Shown here: positions 47,817 to 55,630 of the stretch, in pieces
Numbering within the stretch: position 1 is the stretch's first letter
Layout of the letters: each line of letters begins with the position of its first letter
Assembly: GCF_030282845.1 (NCBI RefSeq)
Contig: NZ_JASTWE010000022.1
Location: 1 to 57,410, forward strand
Source of the DNA: Pseudodesulfovibrio pelocollis
GTDB lineage: Bacteria; Desulfobacterota; Desulfovibrionia; Desulfovibrionales; Desulfovibrionaceae
DNA: 57,410 bases
Direction: 5' to 3'
Notes under the pieces: model-generated
The model's input: only the letters and a program-made list of their open reading frames with translations
Told to the model about the DNA's origin: nothing
Databases searched by the model: none
Made by a program: the position numbers and the translations under genes

Positions 47817-47905
47817 CGCGGCATGGCCTTGGTCGCGGCCTCCTTGTGCCATTGGCCCGGCGAGCGGCCGGGCATGGGGCGCAGGCCAAACCGGACGGTG
47901 AGGAC

Positions 47906-48505
47906 ATGAAACAGACCGGATTCGTGATTGTTGGTCAGATCGTCAAGCCCCACGGCATCCGCGGGGAACTTTGCGTCAAGAGCCACGCGCAGTCCCCGGA
48001 GCTTTTCGGGCAGGTGCCGTCCATCCATTTGCAGGAGGGAGCCAAGCCGCCCACAGCCCACACCGTGCTTGCCTGGCGCGAGCACAAGGGGCAGGTGCTG
48101 CTCACCCTCAAGGGCGTGGCCGACCGCGACGCGGCAGAGGCCCTGCGCGGCCGCGAGGTGCTCGTGCGCGAGGCCGACCTGCCCGACCTGGACGAGGACG
48201 AACACTACCTCTACCAGCTCATGGGCTGCCGCGTGACCCTCGAAGACGGCACGGACCTGGGCGTGCTTGAACACTTCTTCGAGACAGCCGAGCAGGACAC
48301 CTGGGTCATCGTCAACGAGGCGGGCATCGAGATCCTGCTGCCCGCCGTGCCCGAGTTCGTGCTCGACGTGGACCTCGACGCCGGGGTCATCGTGGTCGCC
48401 CCGCCGGAGGGGCTGCTCGATCTCTACCTCAACCCCGAGCCGCCAAAGGCCAAGCCCGACCGCCCCAAGCGCGCCAAGAGCGGCAAAAGGGCCAAGGCCT
48501 CATGA
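47906..48505 (+). CDS. rimM: Ribosome maturation factor RimM
   Basis: 199 residues. The N-terminal RimM domain (IVGQIVKPHGIRGELCVK, then a beta barrel) and the C-terminal PRC-barrel (YLYQLMGCRVTLEDGTDLG, VILPAVPEF region) are present. It helps mature the 16S 3' domain by binding S19. ATG 47906 has GTGAGG just upstream. The 3' end overlaps trmD by four bases. A basic tail (KAKPDRPKRAKSGKRAKAS) of 25 residues is added to the usual domain. Confidence 0.93.
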   Translation: MKQTGFVIVGQIVKPHGIRGELCVKSHAQSPELFGQVPSIHLQEGAKPPTAHTVLAWREHKGQVLLTLKGVADRDAAEALRGREVLVREADLPDLDEDEHYLYQLMGCRVTLEDGTDLGVLEHFFETAEQDTWVIVNEAGIEILLPAVPEFVLDVDLDAGVIVVAPPEGLLDLYLNPEPPKAKPDRPKRAKSGKRAKAS

Positions 48506-49797
48506 ATTTCCACATCGTTTCCATCTTTCCGCACTATTTCGAGAGTCCGCTCTCCTCGGGCCTGATGGGCAAGGGCGTGGAAAGCGGGCTGGTCGCCATT
48601 GATCACATCGACGTGCGCCACTTCGCGGGCGGCATCCACAAGTCCGTGGACGACCGACCCTTTGGCGGCGGCCCGGGCATGCTTCTCAAGCTCGACCCCA
48701 TGGTCAAGGCCCTCTCGTCCATCGCCTCCCCGGGCCGCATCCTCATGCTCTCGCCGCGCGGCGCGCCCCTGACCCAGGCCCGCGTGCGCCAACTGGCCAG
48801 CGAGGAAGACATCACCCTCATCTGCGGCCGTTACGAGGGCATCGACGAGCGGCTGCTGGACCTCTTTCCCATCGAGCTGGTCAGTGTGGGCGATTTCGTG
48901 CTCAACGGCGGCGAGGCCGGGGCCGTCTGCCTCATCGAGGCCGTGGCCCGGCTCCTGCCCGGGTTCATGGGCCACGCCGATTCTGGCGACGACGAGAGCT
49001 TCTCCTCGGGCCTGCTCGAATACCCGCACTACACCCGCCCTGACGAGTTTCAGGGGCTGGCCGTGCCCGAGGTGCTGCGCACCGGCGATCACGCCAGAAT
49101 CGGGCAATGGCGGCGCGAACAGTCGCTGGAAGCCACCCTGAGGGACCGGCCCGACCTGCTGCCCGAGGCCCGGCTGACCGTGGAGGACGTGGACCACCTG
49201 CGCTCCCTGCGCCGTACCAGGCTGGGCCGCAACCTGTACATCGCCCTGGTCCACTACCCGGTGCTCAACAAGTTTGGCGAAAAGGTGGCCGTGTCCGTGA
49301 CCAACCTCGATCTGCACGACATGGCGCGCGTGGCCCGCACCTACGGCCTGGGCGGATTCCACGCGGTCACACCCATTGAGGACCAGAAGGCGCTGGCCCG
49401 GCAGCTCCTCGCCCACTGGCGCGACGGCGCGGGCAAGGACACCAATCCTGACCGGGCCGAAGCCTTCTCCACGGTCAGGGTTTTTGACGATATCGAGGTG
49501 GCGGTCCTTGACATCAAGGCCCAAACAGGGCAATGTCCCCGCCTCGCAGCCACGTCAGCACGGCTGGACCGCGCCCCGGGCGCAGAGCCTGCGCTGACAT
49601 ATCGCAACGTGCGGAAATGGCTGGAAGAATCGCCGGTTTTGCTCGTCTTCGGCACAGGCCACGGCCTGGCTGAGGAAGTGCTGGAAAAAGCCGAAGGCGC
49701 GCTCAGGCCCATCCGGTATCTGGACGATTACAACCATCTGTCGGTCAGGAGCGCGGTGGCCATCACCGTTGACCGCCTCATGATGGATGAATACTAG
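48502..49797 (+). CDS. trmD: tRNA (guanine-N1)-methyltransferase TrmD fused to a second SPOUT methyltransferase domain
   Basis: 431 residues. Residues 1 to about 235 are TrmD: FGGGPGML, CGRYEGIDERL, SVGDFVLNGGEAG, PHYTRPDEFQGL. It methylates G37 of tRNAs to prevent frameshifting. Residues about 245-431 are a second SPOUT-type domain (LYIALVHYPVLNKFGEKVAV, VSVTNLDLHDMARVARTYGL, PVLLVFGTGHGLAEEVL) matching the RNA_Me_trans (Methyltrn_RNA_4) family, found as a separate protein in other bacteria. Its target is unknown. Starts within rimM at ATG 48502. Confidence 0.93.
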   Translation: MNFHIVSIFPHYFESPLSSGLMGKGVESGLVAIDHIDVRHFAGGIHKSVDDRPFGGGPGMLLKLDPMVKALSSIASPGRILMLSPRGAPLTQARVRQLASEEDITLICGRYEGIDERLLDLFPIELVSVGDFVLNGGEAGAVCLIEAVARLLPGFMGHADSGDDESFSSGLLEYPHYTRPDEFQGLAVPEVLRTGDHARIGQWRREQSLEATLRDRPDLLPEARLTVEDVDHLRSLRRTRLGRNLYIALVHYPVLNKFGEKVAVSVTNLDLHDMARVARTYGLGGFHAVTPIEDQKALARQLLAHWRDGAGKDTNPDRAEAFSTVRVFDDIEVAVLDIKAQTGQCPRLAATSARLDRAPGAEPALTYRNVRKWLEESPVLLVFGTGHGLAEEVLEKAEGALRPIRYLDDYNHLSVRSAVAITVDRLMMDEY

Positions 49798-49828
49798 AAT
49801 AAATTTTCCGTTCACAAGGAGAATGACC

Positions 49829-50179
49829 ATGGACATCATCAAGCAGATCGAATCCGAACACCTCCGTCTCGACATCCCGGAGTTCAAGGCCGGTGACACC
49901 GTCAAGGTCCACTATCGGATCGTCGAGGGCGAAAAGGAACGCATCCAGGTTTTCCAGGGTGCCGTGCTGCGCCGCCGTCGGGGCACCACCAACGCCTCTT
50001 TCACCGTGCGCAAGATCTCCGATGGCGTGGGCGTGGAGCGCGTGTTCCCCACCAACTCCCCGTTCATCGACAACGTCGAGATCGTCTCCGAGGGCAAGGT
50101 CCGCCGCAGCCGCATCTACTACCTGCGCAACCTGCGCGGCAAGGCCGCCCGCATCAAGTCCAAGCAGATCTGGGAATAA
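49829..50179 (+). CDS. rplS: 50S ribosomal protein L19
   Basis: 116 residues, whole-length L19 (DIIKQIESEHLRLDIPEFKAG, VFQGAVLRRRRG, SFTVRKISDGVGVERVFPTN, KVRRSRIYYLRNLRGKAARI). It sits at the 30S-50S interface. AAGGAG is seven bases before the ATG at 49829 and only one before the alternative at 49823, favouring the former. Confidence 0.97.
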   Translation: MDIIKQIESEHLRLDIPEFKAGDTVKVHYRIVEGEKERIQVFQGAVLRRRRGTTNASFTVRKISDGVGVERVFPTNSPFIDNVEIVSEGKVRRSRIYYLRNLRGKAARIKSKQIWE

Positions 50180-50204
50180 CCCCGATCCCGCGATAGAGAC
50201 ACCC

Positions 50205-50234
50205 AGCCCGGAGCGCGCCAGCGCTCCGGGCTTT
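50205..50234 (+). terminator. Hairpin terminator after rplS
   Basis: AGCCCGGAGCGC (50205-50216), loop GCCA, GCGCTCCGGGCT (50221-50232), then TT. The U-tract is short but the 12-bp stem is perfect. Confidence 0.6.
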
Positions 50235-50904
50235 CGCGGTTTGCGGGCAGGGCAATGCGTTCTGGGGTGGGGCGTGGAAGGCAGGAAGAGAAAGGGCCGT
50301 CGCTGGCGCTCCTCCAGTTTTTTTAATGCCCTCCCGGCGGGGTTACTTTCTTTTGCTGGCCCAAAAGAAAGTAACCAAAGAAAAGGGCCTTTCTATCTTG
50401 GCCGCCTGCACTCCACGGCCAAGAATCTGATCCAATCGGGGCTGCTCCCGAATCAAGTCGCCGAAGCGGCTCCGTGATTCGAAGAGCCGCAGCCCGCGCT
50501 TGGTCAGCTTCTAGGCCTTGGGAGGCTTAATGGCTGGTGTTTACGGAGGACAAAAAATCACGGTCGCAGAGGGCGGGATGGGTCTGCGATCGCATCATCA
50601 CTCTTCTTTATATCTACGCTGATCACATCATTTTTGGTTTTGCTTACGCTAGCCGGGCAATGGGCGGGAGCGTCGCAGCGCCAGTTCGTCGGGGCGCGTC
50701 TGGGGCGAAACCCGGCGGAGGCGGAGTCTTCGACGCCGACAACTGTTTCGCCAGCGGCCCGACGTTACTGGCGCGCGGCGCGGGAGACCCGATCACAGGT
50801 CTTTAAAGAGCGACTTTTGCTTCCTTTTGGGCGCTCCGGTCCAAAAGGAAGTCGGCCCGAAGGGACGAAACCCGTCCCATAAAAAACCGCCAAAGGCGGC
50901 TTCC
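50235..50904. other. Long non-coding stretch with mobile-element-like hairpins
   Basis: No convincing gene. Three inverted repeats stand out: GGTTACTTTCTTTTG (50341-50355) with CAAAAGAAAGTAACC (50362-50376); TTCCTTTTGG (50821-50830) with CCAAAAGGAA (50841-50850); and CCGCC-AAA-GGCGG (50887-50899) flanked by A-run, a terminator for the minus strand. The first two bracket a block of about 450 bp with a composition unlike a gene. The GTTACTTTCTTTTG-type hairpin recurs in many proteobacterial intergenic regions, as I recall. A frame of 89 codons from 50537 looks spurious. Confidence 0.55.
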
Positions 50905-50907
50905 TCA

Positions 50908-50962
50908 TCTCTTCCCTCTTTCCTCTTTCCCTTTCCCTTGCCCTTTCTCCTTCTCTTTTTCT
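50908..50962 (+). other. Polypyrimidine tract upstream of rnhB
   Basis: 55 bases with only one purine (G at 50940), made of TCC/TTC/CTT runs, ending 23 bases before the rnhB start. Such homopyrimidine tracts can form triplex DNA. It also means rnhB has no ordinary Shine-Dalgarno. Confidence 0.8.
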
Positions 50963-50985
50963 GCCAAATGAGGCACATCCCCCTC

Positions 50986-51618
50986 ATGTCCCTCACCCTG
51001 CAAACCCAACACCCGCAAGCCTCCATCGCAGGCATTGACGAGGCCGGCCGTGGCTGCCTCGCCGGGCCGGTGGTCGCCGGGGCATGCATTCTTCCGGAAA
51101 CCTACGACCTGCCTGGTCTGACCGACTCCAAGAAGCTCACCGCCGCCAGGCGCGAGACACTCTACCCCCTCATCAGGGAGCAGGCCGTGGCCTGGGCCGT
51201 GGGTGTCTCCTGGCCGGGCGAGATCGACCGGGTCAACATCCTTCAGGCCACCTTCCTGGCCATGGGTCGGGCCGTGCGCGCCCTGAAGGTGTCCCCGTGC
51301 TTTCTGCGCATCGACGGCGACAAGACCATCCCGGTCCACGCCCTGGGGCTGTCCGTGCCCCAAGAATGGGTGGTGGGCGGCGACGGCACTGTTCCGGCCA
51401 TCTCGGCGGCATCGGTGCTGGCCAAGACCTTTCGCGACCGGCTGATGATCAAGCTCGGGCAGCGGTATCCCGGCTATGGGCTGGAAAAACACATGGGCTA
51501 CGGGACACAGGTACACCTGGAGGCCATCATCAGGCTCGGTCCGTGCCCCATGCACAGGCTGACCTTTCGGGGCGTTCGGCCCGAGCCTGCGCCGCAGCGG
51601 CAGGCCAGTCTGATTTGA
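50986..51618 (+). CDS. rnhB: Ribonuclease HII
   Basis: 210 residues. RNase HII removes ribonucleotides from DNA. The catalytic [17 protein letters not shown] (D18, E19) and the later [28 protein letters not shown] and [10 protein letters not shown] are typical. The start is uncertain: ATG 50986 (GAGG 12 bases upstream) fits the family better than ATG 50968; the reading frame is open much further upstream through the pyrimidine tract. It begins a run rnhB-yraN-rsmI. Confidence 0.93.
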   Translation: MSLTLQTQHPQASIAGIDEAGRGCLAGPVVAGACILPETYDLPGLTDSKKLTAARRETLYPLIREQAVAWAVGVSWPGEIDRVNILQATFLAMGRAVRALKVSPCFLRIDGDKTIPVHALGLSVPQEWVVGGDGTVPAISAASVLAKTFRDRLMIKLGQRYPGYGLEKHMGYGTQVHLEAIIRLGPCPMHRLTFRGVRPEPAPQRQASLI

Positions 51619-51674
51619 GTCCGGGGTCTTGCCCGCGCTGGCGTCCCACACCCCTCTGTGCTAGCTTGTCCCCC

Positions 51675-52067
51675 ATGGAAATGCCGAACTTTGTCACACC
51701 CGCCAGACGGCGCGGCGACCTCGGCGAGGACGCGGCCGCCCGGTATCTGGAGAGCCAGGGTATGCGCGTAATCGAGCGCAACTGGCGCTATCGCCAGTGG
51801 GAGCTGGACCTGATCTGCCGCGACGGCGACACGCTGGTCTTCGTGGAGGTCAAGACGCGCGCGTCCGGGTCCATGAGCACCCCGGCCGATGGGCTGGGCC
51901 GGGCCAAGCGGGCGCGGCTGGTCAAGGCGGCGGCCCGGTACCTGAGCGCCAAGGGACTGTGGGACGAGCCGTGCCGGTTCGATCTGGCGGCCGTGGTGGA
52001 CACGGGCGCGTCGCTGGATGTGGAACACACCGAAAACGCCTTTGATGTGACGGGGATGCGATTGTGA
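51675..52067 (+). CDS. yraN: YraN/UPF0102 nuclease-like protein
   Basis: 130 residues. The UPF0102 core RRGDLGEDAAARYLESQGM, ERNWRYRQWELDLICRDGDT and LVFVEVKTR (restriction-endonuclease-like D...EVK triad) is clear. Function is unproven; it is typically next to rnhB or rsmI. The ATG at 51675 is preceded by no clear Shine-Dalgarno; ATG 51681 is an alternative. The stop overlaps the rsmI GTG start. Confidence 0.9.
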   Translation: MEMPNFVTPARRRGDLGEDAAARYLESQGMRVIERNWRYRQWELDLICRDGDTLVFVEVKTRASGSMSTPADGLGRAKRARLVKAAARYLSAKGLWDEPCRFDLAAVVDTGASLDVEHTENAFDVTGMRL

Positions 52068-52894
52068 GCGGGGCGGGAAAACTCTGGGTGGTGGCCACGC
52101 CCCTGGGCAATGCGGACGACCTGTCGCCGCGCGCCCGGGACATTTTGACCGAGGCGGACATCATCCTGGCCGAGGACACCCGCCGAGCCGGGCTGCTCTT
52201 CAAGCGGTTGGGGCTGGCCCGCCACGGCAGGCTGGTCAGCTTCTTCGAGCACAACGAGGAAAAGCGGCTGCCCAAGGTGCTCGGCTGGCTGGGGGAGGGC
52301 ATGGCCGTGGCCCTGGTCTCTGACGCCGGGACGCCGCTGCTCTCGGACCCCGGCTTCACCCTGGTGCGCGCCTGCCGCGAGCAGGGGTTCGCGGTTTCGC
52401 CCGTGCCCGGGCCGAGCGCGCCGGTGGCCGCCCTGTCGGCCTCGGGGCTGCCGCCGCTGCCCTATACCTTCCTTGGGTTCACGCCGCGCAAGAAGAGCCA
52501 GACCGAGGCGCTCTTCCTGGCCCATCGCGACACCGGAGCGACCCTGGTCTTTTTCGAGCGCAAAACGCGCCTTGCGGGCACCCTTGAGATCGCGGCCGAC
52601 ATCCTGGGCGACCGGGAGTTCTGCGTGGCCCGCGAGCTGACCAAGGATTACGAGGAATTTCTGCGCGGTCGGCTGGGCGATCTGACCGGCATGGACCCGG
52701 AGTTGCGCGGCGAGCTGACCGTGATCATCGGTCCGGCCACGGACGGGGAGAAGACCGACGAAGCCGGGATAGCCCGGCTGGTGGCCGAGGAGGGCGCGGC
52801 GGGCGGCAGGCCCAAGGAGATCGCCCGCCGGGTGGCCGGGCGCGCTGTCGGCTGGACAGCCAAAGAGGTCTATGCCACCATGCGTCCCGCATGA
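52064..52894 (+). CDS. rsmI: 16S rRNA (cytidine1402-2'-O)-methyltransferase
   Basis: 276 residues, a tetrapyrrole-methylase-fold enzyme that modifies C1402 of 16S rRNA. Markers are LWVVATPLGNADDLSPRA (7-24), AEDTRRAGLLFKR, ALVSDAGTPLLSDPGF and VPGPSAPVAALSASGLP. GTG 52064 overlaps the yraN stop by four bases (GTGA). It is coupled to bioB by an ATGA overlap. Confidence 0.94.
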   Translation: MSGAGKLWVVATPLGNADDLSPRARDILTEADIILAEDTRRAGLLFKRLGLARHGRLVSFFEHNEEKRLPKVLGWLGEGMAVALVSDAGTPLLSDPGFTLVRACREQGFAVSPVPGPSAPVAALSASGLPPLPYTFLGFTPRKKSQTEALFLAHRDTGATLVFFERKTRLAGTLEIAADILGDREFCVARELTKDYEEFLRGRLGDLTGMDPELRGELTVIIGPATDGEKTDEAGIARLVAEEGAAGGRPKEIARRVAGRAVGWTAKEVYATMRPA

Positions 52895-53877
52895 GCCTCA
52901 ACACCGCATACCGCAAGGTTCTGGACGGCCGGTCCCTTTCCGACGCCGACATCCGGTTCCTGGTGGAGTTGCCCGATGAGCGCGTCCCGGAACTGACGCG
53001 CCTGGCCCACACGCTGCGGCTGGCCCGGTTCGGCGACCGGGTGGAGTTGTGCGCCATTGTCAACGCCAAGTCCGGCGGCTGCACCGAGGACTGCGCCTTT
53101 TGCGCCCAGTCTGTGCGGAGCCGGGCGGACAGCCCGCGCCACGGACTGCTCCCGGCAGGCGAGATTGAGGCGGCGGCTCGGGCGGCCCGGGCGCACGGCG
53201 CGACCCGTTTCGGCATCGTGGCCAGCGGCAAGGATGTGGGCGCGAAAGATTTCGAGGGATTTGTCGCGGCGGTCGAGGGCGTGGCCGGGCTGGGACTGGC
53301 CCCGGACCTGTCGCCGGGCATCCTGGATCAAGCGCAATTGAAACTGTTGAAAAATGCCGGGTTGCAGGGGTATCATCACAACCTTGAGACCTCGGCCTCG
53401 TTCTTTCCCAGCATCTGCACCACCCACGGGTACGACGAGGACGTGCGGGCGGTGCGCGCCGGGCTGGAGGCCGGGCTGCGCGTCTGCTCGGGCGGCCTCT
53501 TCGGCCTGGGCGAGGGCTGGGACGACCGGGTGGAGCTGGCCCGGCTCCTGGCCTCCCTTGGGGTGGACTCGGTGCCGATCAATTTCTTGCAGCCCATCCC
53601 GGGCACCCCGCTGGCGGGGCGCGAGGTACTCGCCCCGGCCGAGGCGCTCAAGGTCATCGGGCTGTACCGGTTCCTGCTGCCGGACGCGGCCATTCGGCTG
53701 TGCGGCGGGCGGCTCTCGGTTTTCGGCCCGGACGCAGGGCGCGATGTGCTCGGCTCGGGCGCCAGCGGCCTGATGATCGGCGACTACCTGACCGTGCGCG
53801 GCGGCGATGTGGACCGCGACCTCGCGGATATCCGGGCCGCGGGCCTCAGGCCCGAGACCATCACCATGGACAATTAA
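52891..53877 (+). CDS. bioB: Biotin synthase
   Basis: 328 residues, a radical-SAM enzyme inserting sulfur into dethiobiotin. The [4Fe-4S] cysteines are C64, C68 and C71 in CTEDCAFC; SGKDVGAKDF, YHHNLETSASFF and GLFGLGEGWDDRVEL follow. The BioB [2Fe-2S] and SAM features GTPLAGREVLAP and RLCGGRLSVFGPDAG are also visible. It sits upstream of bioY, so the cell both makes and imports biotin, or salvages precursors. Confidence 0.94.
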   Translation: MSLNTAYRKVLDGRSLSDADIRFLVELPDERVPELTRLAHTLRLARFGDRVELCAIVNAKSGGCTEDCAFCAQSVRSRADSPRHGLLPAGEIEAAARAARAHGATRFGIVASGKDVGAKDFEGFVAAVEGVAGLGLAPDLSPGILDQAQLKLLKNAGLQGYHHNLETSASFFPSICTTHGYDEDVRAVRAGLEAGLRVCSGGLFGLGEGWDDRVELARLLASLGVDSVPINFLQPIPGTPLAGREVLAPAEALKVIGLYRFLLPDAAIRLCGGRLSVFGPDAGRDVLGSGASGLMIGDYLTVRGGDVDRDLADIRAAGLRPETITMDN

Positions 53878-53892
53878 CCTGAAAGAAGACAC

Positions 53893-54444
53893 ATGCCCAA
53901 GGATTCCCTGACCGATCTGCACCAGCTTGTCTGGACCGCGCTCCTGGCCGCCACCATCGGCGCGAGCGCGTATCTCATCGTGCCCATCGGGCCGGTGCCT
54001 ATTTCCATGCAGCCGCTGTTCGTCTTTTTGACGGGGTTTGCGCTTGGCCCCAAGCGGGGGGTCATGGCCGTCGGTCTGTATCTTCTGGCCGGGACATTGG
54101 GACTGCCCGTGTTCGCGGGCGGCAGGTCCGGCCTGGGCCACCTGTTCGGCCCCACCGGAGGATACATCTTCGGCTGGTTGGCAGCAGTCTGGCTATGCGG
54201 GCTGGCCCGGCAGCCGGACGGGACCGTTTCCTGGATGCGCGGTGGCGGCTTCGGACTGGTCGCGCTGCTGGTGCTTTATTCCATGGGCGCGACCTGGCTC
54301 AAGTTCGCCCTGTCCTTGAGCTGGCACAAGGCATGGCTGGTGGGCGTGGCGCCCTTCATTCCCTGGGACGCGCTCAAGCTGGCCGCAGCCCTGGCCGCAG
54401 CCAGATACATGACGCGCATCGGGCTGTTGCCCGGGCGCAGGTAG
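53893..54444 (+). CDS. bioY: Biotin transporter BioY (ECF S component)
   Basis: 183 residues, about six membrane helices. The BioY signature VPISMQPLFVFLTGFALGPKRG, LPVFAGGRSGLGHLFGPTGG is present, with a G-rich loop. It is the substrate-binding component of an energy-coupling-factor transporter; no EcfA/EcfT genes are adjacent. It begins 16 bases after bioB. Confidence 0.92.
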   Translation: MPKDSLTDLHQLVWTALLAATIGASAYLIVPIGPVPISMQPLFVFLTGFALGPKRGVMAVGLYLLAGTLGLPVFAGGRSGLGHLFGPTGGYIFGWLAAVWLCGLARQPDGTVSWMRGGGFGLVALLVLYSMGATWLKFALSLSWHKAWLVGVAPFIPWDALKLAAALAAARYMTRIGLLPGRR

Positions 54445-54474
54445 ACGCCCGGCGCGGTCCGGCCCGGAGCACGC

Positions 54475-55275
54475 ATGAGCGTCATGAGCGAAAGAAGCCT
54501 GACAAGCCTGCGACAGGACACCCTGGTGGTGGCCTGCCTGCGCAGTTTCATGCGCTGCTACATGGCCGGGGCGGGCTTCAACACGCGCGGCATGCAGAAC
54601 ATCGGGCTGGTCTACGCCATGCAGCCGGGGCTGGCCGCCATCCACTCGGAGCCGAAGCAATACCGGGCGGCCCTCAAGCGCTATGTGCGCCACTTCCAGT
54701 CCCATCCCTTCTGGATGCCGTGCCTTGTGGGCATCTATCTCAACGTGGAAAAGTCCATTGCGGCCGGGCGGTTTCCCTCGGCCATGCTCTCCAAGGTCAA
54801 GGACACCACGGCCTATTCCCTGTCGGCCATCGGCGATTCGGTCTTTGCCGGGAGCCTGCTCATCTTCTGGGCGCTGCTGACCATCTGCCTGCTGCTCACC
54901 GGGCACACGGCCGCGCCGCTGGTGCTTGGCATCTGTTTCTTCACGGGGCTCCAGGCCTTTCGCGGCTACACCTTCGTCTGCGGCCTGCGCCAGGGGTTCC
55001 GGTTTCTGGAGCGGCTCAAGCGGTGGGACCTGATCAACTGGGGGCGGCGCATCAAGTACCTCAACGCAGGCCTGCTGCTGTGGCTGTGGGCCATCATCTG
55101 GCCGCGCCCCCTTGACCGGTGGGAGTGGCTGGCGGGCACGGCCGCGCTGATGCTCTTTGCCCGGTTCGTGCGCACCGGGGTGCTCTCGCGGGTGCTGGCT
55201 GCCGCGGTTTTCGTGATCGGCATTGAGCTTTTCCCCACGATGGAGCGGCTGGTGCGGGAATTTTTGAGCTTGTGA
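54475..55275 (+). CDS. PTS mannose/fructose/sorbose-family EIID component
   Basis: 266 residues of the EIID fold (N-terminal amphipathic part FMRCYMAGAGFNTRGMQNIG and YAMQPGLAAI, then C-terminal membrane segments, about three). EIID works with EIIC in mannose-type permeases. Here EIIC and EIIAB are not seen; HPr and EI follow. In Desulfovibrio such incomplete mannose-type systems may serve in regulation. Start ATG 54475 with GGAG upstream. Confidence 0.82.
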   Translation: MSVMSERSLTSLRQDTLVVACLRSFMRCYMAGAGFNTRGMQNIGLVYAMQPGLAAIHSEPKQYRAALKRYVRHFQSHPFWMPCLVGIYLNVEKSIAAGRFPSAMLSKVKDTTAYSLSAIGDSVFAGSLLIFWALLTICLLLTGHTAAPLVLGICFFTGLQAFRGYTFVCGLRQGFRFLERLKRWDLINWGRRIKYLNAGLLLWLWAIIWPRPLDRWEWLAGTAALMLFARFVRTGVLSRVLAAAVFVIGIELFPTMERLVREFLSL

Positions 55276-55324
55276 TTTTTGGTACAATCCGACATAGAAA
55301 GAAGTGTCAAACAAGCAGGTGGTC

Positions 55325-55630
55325 ATGACCGAATCAAACCAGAGCACGGGCGAAGAACAGGGGGAGTATCTCTCCCGGCAGGTGGTCGTTGCCAACGAAC
55401 ACGGGCTCCACGCCCGCCCGGCCGGGAAACTCGCCCAGCGCGCCCAGGGTTTTGCGGCGCAGATAAGTATCGTCCTCGATGAGCAGGAGGTGGACGCCAA
55501 GTCCATCCTCGACGTGTTGACCCTGGCCGCCGGTCCCGGCGACGTGCTGGAGATCCGCGCCAGCGGCGACGACGCGGCCCAGGCCGTGGAGGCCCTTGAA
55601 ACGCTGTTTCGCAAAAGGTTCAACGACTAG
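55325..55630 (+). CDS. ptsH: Phosphocarrier protein HPr
   Basis: 101 residues. The active-site region VANEHGLHARPAGKLAQ contains the phosphorylated His in HGLHARPA; the regulatory Ser region is near KSILDVLTLA. There is a 12-residue N-terminal extension over classic HPr. The ATG at 55325 has AGGTGG nearby; a GTG at 55304 is possible. It ends immediately before ptsI. Confidence 0.92.
   Translation: MTESNQSTGEEQGEYLSRQVVVANEHGLHARPAGKLAQRAQGFAAQISIVLDEQEVDAKSILDVLTLAAGPGDVLEIRASGDDAAQAVEALETLFRKRFND

Noticed and set aside
50537-50806. 89-codon frame between rplS and rnhB
   Set aside because: No Shine-Dalgarno, odd Gly/Ala/Arg composition and no recognisable family; the block looks non-coding.
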